In this document: positions 1 through 8,634 of the stretch, in pieces
Layout: each line of letters starts with the position of its first letter
Numbering within the stretch: position 1 is the stretch's first letter
Source: Nitrososphaerota archaeon
GTDB lineage: Archaea > Thermoproteota > Nitrososphaeria > Nitrososphaerales > Nitrosopumilaceae
Direction of reading: 5' to 3'
Assembly (NCBI GenBank): GCA_016872055.1
Contig: VHBH01000001.1
Span: 62,001-126,000, forward strand
Length of the DNA stretch: 64,000 nucleotides
Translations under genes and position numbers: made by a program
The notes under the pieces: generated by a model
What the model was told of the DNA's origin: nothing
The model's input: the letters and a program-made list of their open reading frames with translations, nothing else
Database searches by the model: none

Positions 1-1686
1 CACGCACAATGCAAACAGATCGTTTTGAATTGCCCATCTATCAATGTGAGATATTGATTTTTGTAAAATCATTTCCTTTAGCTCAGACATTATGTCCGGC
101 GAGTATTTTACTCGATAGAAACCATTTCTACCGGGATTTACCAGGGTTTGCTCGGATTTTACCGGAACGGTTTGTTGCTTTTTCTTCAGTATTTTGCTTG
201 TAACTTTACCATTATCGTTGACCACGACTGGGATTTCCCATAGTCCTTTTGCGGTGCCATTTTTCTCTAAAATGAATCGCTTTTGCGACAATATCAGATG
301 CGAGCCTTGTTTTTGAACATCCACTAGTGGAAATCCTGTCTGCTTTAGCCAAGAATTGATCATAGAGCGGACCGGCATTTTTGCCGCCCTTCCAATCTCA
401 TCCCACAGATCATTTCCTTCTGCATTTTTGTAGGAGAATTTTTTGAGATATTTCTGTAGTCCTGCCCTAAAGTTTTTCTCGGAGACAAAACTTTCTAGCA
501 TTTTTAGAACACAGCCGCCCTTGTCATAGGATATTGCGTCAAAGATCTCCCTGATTTCGGATGGCGAATTTACCTTGACGTCAATTGGATGTGATGAATG
601 CAATGCATCAAGGCTCATCGCAGTATTCATAGTATCTTCTAGAAATTGGTCCCAGAGTTTCCACTCTGGATAGAACTTGTCAACAAATTTTGTTGCCATA
701 AACGTGGCAAATGATTCGTTAAGCCACAGATCATTCCACCACTCCATTGTTACCAGATTGCCAAACCACATGTGTGCCAGCTCATGTGATACTACCTCCG
801 CGATGTATTGTTTTGTTTGCGTAGATGAGGTTTTTTCATCAAATAGCAGTATTGTCTCTCTGAATGTGATTGCACCCCAGTTTTCCATTGCGCCGGATGC
901 AAAGTCAGGAACCGCAATAAGGTCTAGTTTTGGTAGTGGGTACTTTATTCCAAAATAGTCCTCGTATGATTTTACAAGCTTTTTGCACAAGTCCAGTGCA
1001 AATTTTCCCTTTTTGCTGTTTCCCTTGGTTGCGACAATTCTCATTGAAACTTTACCAGATGTTGTACTCAGAAATTCAAACTCTCCAACACCAAGATATA
1101 CCAGATACGTTGACATTATCGGCGTTTTTGCAAATTTGTATAGTGTTTTTTTACCCAGTTTTTTTCGCAGGATTTGATTTGTATTTGATATTGCAGTATG
1201 ACTTGATTCAGTGATTATCGAAATACCAAATGTGGCCTTTGCTGCAGGCTCATCCCAGCAGGGAAATGCACGCCTTGCATCAGCTGCCTCAAATTGAGTG
1301 GTTGCCATGTATTTTGTCTTGCCAGATTTGTCCTTGTATTGGCTGCGGTAAAATCCAACCAGCCTATCATTTAGAATTCCACTATACTCGATGTGAATTA
1401 ATGCGGTTTTGTTGATTTTGCCAGGTATTTTTATTATCAGTGTTTCATTTTTCTCATCAAGGGTTGTTTGTCCAACATATGATTTTCCTGCTGATTCAAC
1501 GGTGCATTTTTTTATTGTTAGCTCGGATGAATTCAGAATAATTGTGCTAGTTGGCTTTGTTATTTTGACATTTATTGTCTCTTTTCCTTCAAAGGTGAAA
1601 TTTGAAAAAATTGGTTCAAATGTAAGCTCATAGTGTACAGGAATTACTTGCACAGTGATGTGTGTCCCAAATGGCTTTATGTACAT
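1..1686 (-). CDS. M1 family metallo-aminopeptidase (aminopeptidase N / tricorn-factor type), C-terminus cut by window edge
   Basis: Zinc exopeptidase expected to trim N-terminal residues from peptides released by the proteasome in the cytoplasm. The 562 residues in the window hold the whole N-terminal beta domain and catalytic domain: GAMEN exopeptidase motif at about residues 265-269 and the zinc motif HELAH at 301-305, followed by WLNESFA with the third zinc ligand Glu. It ends in the helical C-terminal domain (IDRWAIQNDLFAL). Family members are near 780-850 residues, so roughly 250 residues lie beyond base 1. The start MYIKPFGTH was chosen because it begins just before the conserved PVHYEL strand. 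No stop codon is seen at the left edge, so this is a window truncation and not a broken gene. Confidence 0.95.
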   Translation of the reverse strand, partial: MYIKPFGTHITVQVIPVHYELTFEPIFSNFTFEGKETINVKITKPTSTIILNSSELTIKKCTVESAGKSYVGQTTLDEKNETLIIKIPGKINKTALIHIEYSGILNDRLVGFYRSQYKDKSGKTKYMATTQFEAADARRAFPCWDEPAAKATFGISIITESSHTAISNTNQILRKKLGKKTLYKFAKTPIMSTYLVYLGVGEFEFLSTTSGKVSMRIVATKGNSKKGKFALDLCKKLVKSYEDYFGIKYPLPKLDLIAVPDFASGAMENWGAITFRETILLFDEKTSSTQTKQYIAEVVSHELAHMWFGNLVTMEWWNDLWLNESFATFMATKFVDKFYPEWKLWDQFLEDTMNTAMSLDALHSSHPIDVKVNSPSEIREIFDAISYDKGGCVLKMLESFVSEKNFRAGLQKYLKKFSYKNAEGNDLWDEIGRAAKMPVRSMINSWLKQTGFPLVDVQKQGSHLILSQKRFILEKNGTAKGLWEIPVVVNDNGKVTSKILKKKQQTVPVKSEQTLVNPGRNGFYRVKYSPDIMSELKEMILQKSISHIDRWAIQNDLFALCV

Positions 1687-1951
1687 TAGCGTTCATAGCG
1701 ATCAAAATTAACTTGTGCATATCTCAAGATTTAGCACGTTCATTTTATCTATTATTACAATAGATCATGCATTTTGTATAACTTGATGGAAAAGACACAA
1801 AAAATAAGAATATACAAAATTCATCATGTCTGTAGAAATTATTACTAGATTTTCACTAGGGAAATAATATCGGATCTTGAAATAATTAGGGTTCAAGTCT
1901 TGTCAAGCTTGCCAGATTGCAGGATATCACGCAGGGCAAAAAACTGTAAAG

Positions 1952-1960
1952 TTTTAAAAT
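1952..1960 (+). promoter_or_regulatory. TATA box for the B12-binding protein gene
   Basis: The A/T run TTTTAAAAT is centred 28 bases before the ATG at 1984. That is the spacing expected for an archaeal TATA box with a leaderless transcript, and it supports the internal ATG over the longer TTG-started reading frame. The rest of 1687-1951 is A/T rich and shows no gene. Confidence 0.5.
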
Positions 1961-1983
1961 ACAGTCCGATCAAATACTCTCAG

Positions 1984-2406
1984 ATGAAGCAAAAGCTTGC
2001 CACTCGTCGAATCAAGATCCTTGTCGCAAAGCTAGGCCTCGATGGACATGATAGAGGCGCCCTAGTTTTGTGTAGAGCGTTCAGAGATGCAGGCATGGAA
2101 GTAATTTATTCAGGTTTGTTTGCCACACCAGAGCGCGTAGCGCAAATAGCTGAGGATGAAGATGTGGATGCAGTTGCACTGAGCCTTCTAAACGGCGCTC
2201 ACAATACACTGTTTCCAAGAGTAGTAAGAGAATTGCACAAAAAAGGACTCAGGGATGTTCTAGTAGTAGGTGGAGGAGTAATACCAGAAGAAGACAAGAG
2301 TGGTTTGGAAAAATCAGGAGTCTCCAAGGTGTTTGGTCCAGGATCTCCACTATCAGCAATAATAGAGCACATCAATTCTGGTGTCGTGAAGCTAAGAAAA
2401 ATCTGA
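1984..2406 (+). CDS. mcmA2: Cobalamin (B12)-binding domain protein, methylmalonyl-CoA mutase small/C-terminal subunit type
   Basis: A 140-residue stand-alone B12-binding domain. It carries the base-off/His-on signature LDGHDRG (DxHxxG; the His would ligate cobalt) near residue 20, then SLLNGAH and VVGGGVIP. These match the C-terminal domain of methylmalonyl-CoA mutase, which in archaea is often a separate subunit. In Thaumarchaeota the mutase converts methylmalonyl-CoA to succinyl-CoA in the 3-hydroxypropionate/4-hydroxybutyrate CO2-fixation cycle. The catalytic large subunit is not in this window. The start MKQKLATR is supported by a TATA box 28 bases upstream; a TTG at 1900 would add 28 unlike residues. 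Its stop touches the stop of convergent ilvC. Confidence 0.9.
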   Translation: MKQKLATRRIKILVAKLGLDGHDRGALVLCRAFRDAGMEVIYSGLFATPERVAQIAEDEDVDAVALSLLNGAHNTLFPRVVRELHKKGLRDVLVVGGGVIPEEDKSGLEKSGVSKVFGPGSPLSAIIEHINSGVVKLRKI

Positions 2407-3405
2407 TTATTCTTTAGAATCTGGCCACATCATTTTACGCATTTGTCTGCCAACCTGTTCTATTTGGTGTGACTCAAGCTGTTTCATATAGCGGTCAAAT
2501 GCGTTTTTACCATTTTTGCGATATTCAGAAATCCATTCTTCATTGAACGTACCGTCTTGGATCATGTCTAGTACTTTTTTCATGTTTGCCTTGTTTTGCT
2601 TATCCATGACCATTGGGCCTCGCGTTAGACCACCATATCGTGCAGTCTCAGATACACGTCTCCACATTCCGTTTATTCCATATCGCTGGATCATGTCCAC
2701 AATTAGTTTGAGTTCGTGCAATACCTCAAAGTATGCAATTTCAGGTTGATAGCCTGCTTCAACCAGCGTCTCAAATGCGTTTGTTACCATTGACGCACAT
2801 CCGCCACAAAGATCAGCCTGCTCGCCAAACCAATCAGTCTCAACTTCTTCTTTGAACGTTGTCTGTATCAGACCTGCACGTGCAGAGCCAATACCCTTAC
2901 CAATTCCTAAAACTCTGTCCCATGCCTTACCGGTTTTATCCTGATATACCGCAACTATAGCAGGTGTTCCAAATCCTTCCAGGTAGGTCTCTCTAACCTT
3001 TGAGCCAGGTCCTTTTGGTGCAATCATGATGACATCAACATTGTCTGGCGCCTTGATCCAATTCCACTGGATAGCAGCTGCGTGTGAAAATGATAATGCC
3101 TTTCCAGCAGAAAGGTATGGTCCGATTTCATCTCTATAAACTTGGGATTGGATCATGTCAGGAAGCAAGATATGAACAATGTCGCCTTGCTTTGTGGCCT
3201 CTGCAACAGACATTACGGTATGGCCATCGGATTTTGCCATGTTCCATGTTGGGCTACCCTCCTTTAGTCCCACTATAACTTTGAGGCCGGAATCTTTGAG
3301 ATTTTTTGCTTGCGCGTCACCCTGAATACCATATCCAATTACTGCGATTGTTTGATTTTTAATAGGTTCTAAACTAATATCGGAATCTTTCCAAGTCTTT
3401 GCCAT
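2407..3405 (-). CDS. ilvC: Ketol-acid reductoisomerase (NADP+)
   Basis: Converts 2-acetolactate to 2,3-dihydroxy-isovalerate, the second step of valine/leucine synthesis. The 332-residue class I enzyme has the Rossmann motif GYGIQGDAQA near residue 24, and the metal/substrate residues in ETDWFGEQADLCGG around 190-203 plus the C-terminal knot domain (EIAYFEVLHELKLIVD). The start MAKTWKDSD at 3405 fits the family; an upstream in-frame start at 3429 would add eight residues. It stands alone here, about 55 kb from the ilvB-ilvN-leuA-leuB operon that supplies its substrate. Confidence 0.97.
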   Translation of the reverse strand: MAKTWKDSDISLEPIKNQTIAVIGYGIQGDAQAKNLKDSGLKVIVGLKEGSPTWNMAKSDGHTVMSVAEATKQGDIVHILLPDMIQSQVYRDEIGPYLSAGKALSFSHAAAIQWNWIKAPDNVDVIMIAPKGPGSKVRETYLEGFGTPAIVAVYQDKTGKAWDRVLGIGKGIGSARAGLIQTTFKEEVETDWFGEQADLCGGCASMVTNAFETLVEAGYQPEIAYFEVLHELKLIVDMIQRYGINGMWRRVSETARYGGLTRGPMVMDKQNKANMKKVLDMIQDGTFNEEWISEYRKNGKNAFDRYMKQLESHQIEQVGRQMRKMMWPDSKE

Positions 3406-3444
3406 AATACAATTCCAAAATATAGACAATAAAAACCATCAAAA

Positions 3445-3567
3445 TCATATGGTCAGTACCTTATTGCAAGTAACACATCTCACTTGAACTGTATCATCCA
3501 CATCAAGCCGCTCAAATTTTTTGGAGCCACATGAAGGACAGATTGGGCACGCCCGAAGGCCTTTCAT
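3445..3567 (-). CDS. Tiny Zn-ribbon protein (40 aa)
   Basis: This short ATG-started frame encodes 40 residues with two Cys pairs, CPICPSC near the N-terminus and CVTC near the C-terminus, spaced as in a rubredoxin-like zinc ribbon. It lies just upstream of ilvC on the same strand, with a 39-base gap to the ilvC start. The compact Cys pattern and tight fit argue that it is real. It may be a metal-binding adaptor or nucleic-acid-binding protein; no function can be assigned. Confidence 0.7.
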   Translation of the reverse strand: MKGLRACPICPSCGSKKFERLDVDDTVQVRCVTCNKVLTI

Positions 3568-3600
3568 GTTCTAATATTGTTCAGTATGGTAATTAATTTT

Positions 3601-4524
3601 CTATGTGATTTTGCCGCTGCCAAGTAATCTAATACTGGTAGATTCGGGCTTTAATATAACACAGATGTCTCCTTTGTTATGAACTACTGGTTTTTCAAGT
3701 GTTAATTTTAGTGGGGATATAGAGGCAAACTTTGCAGGCTTGATTTGAAGGCCGATATTAACAAGACACATCTGGTTTGATGCTATATCGCCTTTGTAAA
3801 ATTGGCTCTTTGTGAATTCTAATTCAAGTTCAGTTGATACTAATTCGGGTCCTGGAGCGCAGAGCATATCACCCCTTCCAACTTGATCAGGAGTTACTCC
3901 TTTTACCGCTAAGCCTACTCGCCCTGGAGAGACAGCTTCGTCTACAGGATCATCATGCATTTGTATTGATTTTATGAGGACGTCTATTCCGGCAGGTAAG
4001 AGTTTGAGTGTATCATATTGTTTTATTTTTCCACGTTCCACTTTTCCCAATATGACGGTTCCAACACCTTTAACATCAAAGCAATGATCAATTACGACAC
4101 GTGCACTACCATCTTGTGAGATCTGTGTTAGCCTGTCAGATTCTTCTTTAATTTTATCCTGTTTGATTTTTGGATAATTAATCAAAACGGTATTTTTTAT
4201 CATTGTGTTTAACATGTTTTCATCGACATCATATGTGTAAGAGAGCAATCCAGATTTTTTCTGCAACATATCCAATGCGACAATCTGCTCACCGGCAAAT
4301 TTGTCTAGCTTATTTATGTGAAATATCACATGTTCTGCAAGATTTATTGTTTGAAGTAGGGGTTGTATTTTGTCTGGAAATCCACTAGGTGTAGTATAGG
4401 TACGAATGACTCCTGATTCTTTTTTGTCATACATAGTCATATCCGTGGCTGTTCCTTTTTTCCCAAGACTGGCGGCTATGCTCTGATCACCCAACACTAC
4501 AAAATTGACGGAGTTTGTCATCAT
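3601..4524 (-). CDS. EF-Tu/SelB-like translation-factor homologue with degenerate G domain
   Basis: The middle part (about residues 135-215) reads as the beta-barrel domain 2 of translational GTPases: CFDVKGVGTVILGKVERGKIKQ, then SIQMHDDPVDEA and GRVGLAVKG, as in SelB/EF-1alpha. A domain-3-like barrel follows. The N-terminal 110 residues sit where the G domain should be but have no GxxxxGK[ST] P-loop and no DxxG; only an NKLD string resembling G4 is visible. It is thus probably not a GTPase. Similar P-loop-less SelB paralogs occur in other archaea (from memory). No selenocysteine gene is seen nearby. Two adjacent ATG codons at 4524 and 4521 are possible starts. Confidence 0.8.
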   Translation of the reverse strand: MMTNSVNFVVLGDQSIAASLGKKGTATDMTMYDKKESGVIRTYTTPSGFPDKIQPLLQTINLAEHVIFHINKLDKFAGEQIVALDMLQKKSGLLSYTYDVDENMLNTMIKNTVLINYPKIKQDKIKEESDRLTQISQDGSARVVIDHCFDVKGVGTVILGKVERGKIKQYDTLKLLPAGIDVLIKSIQMHDDPVDEAVSPGRVGLAVKGVTPDQVGRGDMLCAPGPELVSTELELEFTKSQFYKGDIASNQMCLVNIGLQIKPAKFASISPLKLTLEKPVVHNKGDICVILKPESTSIRLLGSGKIT

Positions 4525-4557
4525 ACCAACACAAAATCACTTCAATATATTCAGAGA

Positions 4558-5352
4558 TTATGGGTACGACTTTAGAATTTTGGCATAGCTAGCAAATCTA
4601 TGATTGTCCGGGCGCACATGTTTTTGGGCATATTTAGCCACAGTTTTTCCAATGGCCCCAGAATATCCAATTGGTTCTGGAATTAACCCTTGCTCAAATG
4701 AATACTTGAGGACATTATCAAACTGGCTATAATAATTGACAAATTTCTGGTGGATAGTTTTTTTGATAATGGCACCATATTTGTTCAAGTTTGCAGAATC
4801 AGATGGAATTGACGCACCAAAAATATACACTGCCTCTACTAACTGTTTATTTTTCAGATTTTGAAGTGTAGAAAGTATCACTTGAGAGCCAAGGGAGTGA
4901 CCGATCAGCCGTATCTTTATCATTGGATATTTTCTTTTTATGTCAACTAGAAAATTTGCTAGGTTTTTTCCATTTTTCTTTGCAATTATGATTCCAACAT
5001 CAGTAGCATGTTGTTCATGAGACTTGTATTGAACTCCAATAGTGTTAGAATCATAGCTAAACCCAATTACTGGGTGCATGTATCCAAGTTGTTGTAATCT
5101 ATATTGCGCAATCATGAATTTAACAAGTGCGCCGGATTTATTATTACGCAAGCCATGAATCATTATTGTTATTTCTCTAATATCATACAAATTATCAAAG
5201 AATTTTTTTGGATAAAGATCGTATGATCTTTTATTTTTTGTTTTTCCAGTAGAAAGATCATAAAATCCCCTAGTAGAAATTCTAGGAACTCTTTTATTTT
5301 GTTTCAAATTTTTCTTTGCGTTTTTTGATGTCTGCTTCTTCCACTCGGCCAA
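4558..5352 (-). CDS. Alpha/beta hydrolase of the DUF726/lipase-like type
   Basis: A 264-residue protein with a strand-turn-helix core typical of alpha/beta hydrolases: an oxyanion-hole-like IMIHGLRN near residue 63 and the nucleophile elbow GHSLGS near residue 150. The end (RPDNHRFASY) could supply the catalytic His, and an Asp in YYSQFDNVL the acid. The layout recalls the DUF726 family, whose substrates are unknown. There is no signal peptide. The first ATG overlaps the 3' end of metG by 59 bases in another frame; a later start cannot be excluded because the first 50 residues are basic and poorly conserved in character. Confidence 0.75.
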   Translation of the reverse strand: MAEWKKQTSKNAKKNLKQNKRVPRISTRGFYDLSTGKTKNKRSYDLYPKKFFDNLYDIREITIMIHGLRNNKSGALVKFMIAQYRLQQLGYMHPVIGFSYDSNTIGVQYKSHEQHATDVGIIIAKKNGKNLANFLVDIKRKYPMIKIRLIGHSLGSQVILSTLQNLKNKQLVEAVYIFGASIPSDSANLNKYGAIIKKTIHQKFVNYYSQFDNVLKYSFEQGLIPEPIGYSGAIGKTVAKYAQKHVRPDNHRFASYAKILKSYP

Positions 5353-6940
5353 ATATTGGCGAGATTTCCCCTAGTTTGTGACCAGATTTTAACTCCAACT
5401 CGGAAATTGACTTCCAAGGTTTTGTAGAAATATTGCCAGACATGCCTAGTTGTTCCCATATTTTTTGTGAGGATTTTGGCAAAAACGAATTTAGTGCTAT
5501 TGATATAGAATATACTGCATTTGCAGCCAAAAATACGCACGTTTCTGTTCCAGGTCCTTTTTTCCATGGTTCCTTGTGCTGGAAATACTGGTTAAAATAT
5601 GCAGAAAACTCCATGATTTTCTTCATAGCCCTGTCAAGATGATTCTGTTGCATTAATCCAGATAATTCAGATGCTAGTGTGCGGATTTTCGATTCTGCCT
5701 CCTTGTCTTTGTCATCATATGCACCAGGTGCTGGAATCACACCATCGAATGTTTTTTTAGTAAACCCAAGTGCACGATTAACCAGATTGCCAAGATTGCC
5801 GATCAGCTCAGAGTTAATTCGAGTCATAAAATCATCCCAATCAAAGTTAAGATCATCCTGAGAGTATGGGTTGATTGAAACTAGGTAATATCGTAAATAG
5901 TCAGCTGGATAAAATTCCAAGAACTCTTTTAATCCAATGTACCAATTTCTACTCTTTGAGATTTTCTTTGATTGTAATGTAAGATGCCCTCTGGTAGGAA
6001 TATAGTCAGGCAGTTTGTACTCTGAGTCAATCCCAAGCCGCATCGCTGGTAAAAACAAATAGTGATGATATACAATGTCTTTACCAATAAAGTGGTAGAT
6101 ATCAGCAGAGTTCCAAAATTCTTTTCCATCCAGTCCTTTGTCATTTAGGAATTTTATTGCAGAGGAAATGTATGCCAGATGATTGTCAAACCACCCATAA
6201 AACACCTTTGATTCATCACTTGGTATGGGGACGCCCCACGATATATCACGGGTGATATCCCAGTCTACTAGTCCAGATGTGATCCAGTTTTGGACATATT
6301 TTTTAACATCTTTTTGTAAGTTTTGATTTTCTTCTAACCACTTTAACAACGGTACACCGAAATTTTTCAGCCTAAAGAAGTAATGTGTCGTCTTTTCTTT
6401 GGTTGGAGTTGCGCCACAAATGGCACATTTTGGATTTCCTATTTCTTCTGGAACACGCCCACATTTTTCGCACAAATCCGAGTATTGATCAGGAGCCTGA
6501 CAATGTGGGCAAATTCCAATGACATATCGATCTGGGAGGAATTTTTTATCATTTTTGCAGTAAAACTGTATGATTTCTGACTCGTAAATGTGCCCATTCT
6601 TTTTTAGCTTATCAAATACATGCCTAACAAATTCAATGTTCTCTGGGGAACTAGTACGATAGAACAAATCAAATCCTATATCAAATGCAGAAAAATCCTC
6701 ATAGTCTCGCTTATTCCAATGTGCGACATATTCTTGAGTAGTTTTCTTTTCTTTTTCCGCCGCAATCAAAATTGGTGTTCCAAAATCATCTGATGCACAT
6801 ATGTAATACGCCTCTACACCATTTTGCTTTAAAAATCTAGTAGTTACATCTGCAGGTAGGTATGTTGACGCTACGTGTCCCAGATGGATTTCGCCATTAG
6901 CATATGGTAAGGCACTAGTAATGATTGCACGAGGGTTCAT
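5294..6940 (-). CDS. metG: Methionyl-tRNA synthetase
   Basis: Class I aminoacyl-tRNA synthetase charging tRNA-Met. The HIGH box appears as HLGH near residue 19 and the KMSKS loop as KISKS near residue 325. The Zn-binding knuckle insertion has two CxxC pairs (CPHC...CEKC and CAIC). The 548 residues cover the catalytic and anticodon-binding domains; the C-terminal EMAP/dimerisation domain found in some versions is absent, as is common in archaea. The 3' end overlaps the downstream hydrolase gene by 59 bases. Confidence 0.97.
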   Translation of the reverse strand: MNPRAIITSALPYANGEIHLGHVASTYLPADVTTRFLKQNGVEAYYICASDDFGTPILIAAEKEKKTTQEYVAHWNKRDYEDFSAFDIGFDLFYRTSSPENIEFVRHVFDKLKKNGHIYESEIIQFYCKNDKKFLPDRYVIGICPHCQAPDQYSDLCEKCGRVPEEIGNPKCAICGATPTKEKTTHYFFRLKNFGVPLLKWLEENQNLQKDVKKYVQNWITSGLVDWDITRDISWGVPIPSDESKVFYGWFDNHLAYISSAIKFLNDKGLDGKEFWNSADIYHFIGKDIVYHHYLFLPAMRLGIDSEYKLPDYIPTRGHLTLQSKKISKSRNWYIGLKEFLEFYPADYLRYYLVSINPYSQDDLNFDWDDFMTRINSELIGNLGNLVNRALGFTKKTFDGVIPAPGAYDDKDKEAESKIRTLASELSGLMQQNHLDRAMKKIMEFSAYFNQYFQHKEPWKKGPGTETCVFLAANAVYSISIALNSFLPKSSQKIWEQLGMSGNISTKPWKSISELELKSGHKLGEISPIFGRVEEADIKKRKEKFETK

Positions 6941-6977
6941 GTGGAAGAATTTTGTTCGTATTATTTAAGAAGGTTTG

Positions 6978-8219
6978 TTACCAGTTCTCTCGATACGCGA
7001 TTTGTTTCTTGGTAAGACGATCAATTTTGACATCAAACGCTGCCAGTGCATCTTCAGCAACTTGAGTATCGATTTCTAGCGGCACTGTGATCACTTTTTT
7101 GCCAATCTTTTTGTGATTTTTACTAATATATAGAATGGACATTATTTGATTTGAAAATGATTGTGCCATCACCTCTGGTGGATGGCCTTCTGCGGCAACC
7201 AGGTTTGCCAGTCTTCCTTTTCCTACAAGGTAAACCTTTTTGCCATTTTGTAAAACGCACTCATCTAGGTTTGGTCGGACTTCGCGCACAGATTTAGACT
7301 GATTTAGTAAATAGTCAGAATCAATTTCTACATCAAAATGCCCCACATTGCCCATAACTGCACCATCCTTCATTTTCAAAATGTGTTCTTTAGTTAAGAT
7401 ATCTCGCATGCCAGTGCACGTGATAAAAATATCGCCGATTTTTGCAGCCTCCACCATATTCATTACTTCAAATCCGTCCATGTGTGCTTCCAAAGCCTTT
7501 ACTGGATCTATCTCAGTCACTATCACCTTACAGCCCATTCCACGAGTTCTTTCCGCAACGCCACGACCCACCCAACCATAGCCAGCAATGACTACCCTCT
7601 TTGAAGCAAATAGTAGATTCATTGCGCGTAAGAATCCATCTATTGTTGACTGACCCGTACCGTACCTATTATCGAACATGTGTTTTGTGTATGCTTCGTT
7701 TACTACTATGACAGGATATCGAAGTTTGCCTTTTTTTTCCATTGCCTTGATTCTATTTACTCCAGCGGTCGTTTCTTCTGTTGCACCAAGAATTTGCATT
7801 TTTTTGTATTTTTTATCAAAATGTAATTTGACATTCATGTCTGCGCCATCATCGGTTATGATAGTCGGTTTGTGATTGAGTACTTGATCAATACACCAGT
7901 CATACTCTTCGTTAGTTTCATCATTCCAAGCATAAGTATGGATTCCTTCTGATGCCAAAAATGCAGCGACATCATCTTGTGTAGTAAGAGGATTACCAGC
8001 GCACACAGCCACGTCTGCCCCAAGTTCTTTGGCACCAATCAAAAGAACAGATGTTTCTTTTGTGATGTGGAGACAAAAACCCAGTGTTAGTCCTCTGAAT
8101 GGTTGAGACTTCTTTAATCTGTTGATGGTTTTATCCAAAATCGGCATATGGTTTCGTGCCCATTCATAAGACATCTTGCCCTGCTCGGCTAAGCTTTCAT
8201 CTTTTACTTTACTCAACAT
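6978..8219 (-). CDS. ahcY: Adenosylhomocysteinase (S-adenosylhomocysteine hydrolase)
   Basis: Reversibly splits S-adenosylhomocysteine to adenosine and homocysteine, removing the product inhibitor of methyltransferases. The 413-residue protein has the NAD-binding motif VVIAGYGWVGRG, the substrate site TTAGVNRI and the C-terminal GRLANL...HPPEVMAQSF signature. ATG at 8219 (MLSKVKDESL) is used; the frame extends further upstream to 8297 but that part overlaps the divergent Rieske gene promoter and does not resemble the family. The end RENW is near the family consensus for archaeal AhcY. Confidence 0.97.
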   Translation of the reverse strand: MLSKVKDESLAEQGKMSYEWARNHMPILDKTINRLKKSQPFRGLTLGFCLHITKETSVLLIGAKELGADVAVCAGNPLTTQDDVAAFLASEGIHTYAWNDETNEEYDWCIDQVLNHKPTIITDDGADMNVKLHFDKKYKKMQILGATEETTAGVNRIKAMEKKGKLRYPVIVVNEAYTKHMFDNRYGTGQSTIDGFLRAMNLLFASKRVVIAGYGWVGRGVAERTRGMGCKVIVTEIDPVKALEAHMDGFEVMNMVEAAKIGDIFITCTGMRDILTKEHILKMKDGAVMGNVGHFDVEIDSDYLLNQSKSVREVRPNLDECVLQNGKKVYLVGKGRLANLVAAEGHPPEVMAQSFSNQIMSILYISKNHKKIGKKVITVPLEIDTQVAEDALAAFDVKIDRLTKKQIAYRENW

Positions 8220-8296
8220 TCGTACCCTATTCCATATACTAAAAAATCTTTGTTGGATCAATAAAGTAAATAACCAACAGGACTTGTTGCAATTCA

Positions 8297-8599
8297 ATGG
8301 TCTGGCAAAAAGTAGCGGAAAAAGACTCGATCGAAAAAGGAAAAGGAATCGAAGTTAGAATAGGCGAGAAAAGAATTGCCATTTTCAACCAAGATGGCTA
8401 TCATGGAATTGATGCATTATGTGTACATCAGGATGGCTCCATTGTGCCAGGAAAACTCAATGGTTGTGTGGTAGAATGCCCACTTCATTTTTGGCATTAT
8501 GATATAAAGACGGGGGAGCTTTTGGACTACCTAAAAGGCGTAAAGCTCCAGACATACAAGGTAGAGTCCAGAAACGACGGCATTTACATGGAAGTCTAG
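8297..8599 (+). CDS. Rieske [2Fe-2S] ferredoxin-type protein
   Basis: A 100-residue soluble Rieske protein. The cluster ligands are visible as CVHQ (C-x-H, residues 42-44) and CPLHFWH (C-x-x-H, about residues 61-64), the NirD/dioxygenase-ferredoxin type. There is no membrane segment, so it is a cytoplasmic electron carrier or an oxygenase partner and not part of a bc1 complex. It is divergent from ahcY; a TATA-like AAGTAAATA at 8265-8273 lies 28 bases before the ATG. No oxygenase gene is adjacent, so its partner is unknown. Confidence 0.93.
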   Translation: MVWQKVAEKDSIEKGKGIEVRIGEKRIAIFNQDGYHGIDALCVHQDGSIVPGKLNGCVVECPLHFWHYDIKTGELLDYLKGVKLQTYKVESRNDGIYMEV

Positions 8600-8634
8600 A
8601 TACGATTTTTAATCAATAATTCAATGCCAGATTA

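Noticed and set aside
677-1633. Several open frames on the plus strand
   Set aside because: They lie opposite the M1 aminopeptidase catalytic domain, whose HELAH and GAMEN motifs are intact on the minus strand; the plus frames are shadows.
1885-1905. GGGTTCAAGTCTTG resembling a tRNA T-arm
   Set aside because: The preceding 70 bases do not form D and anticodon stems and lie in the mcmA2 promoter region.
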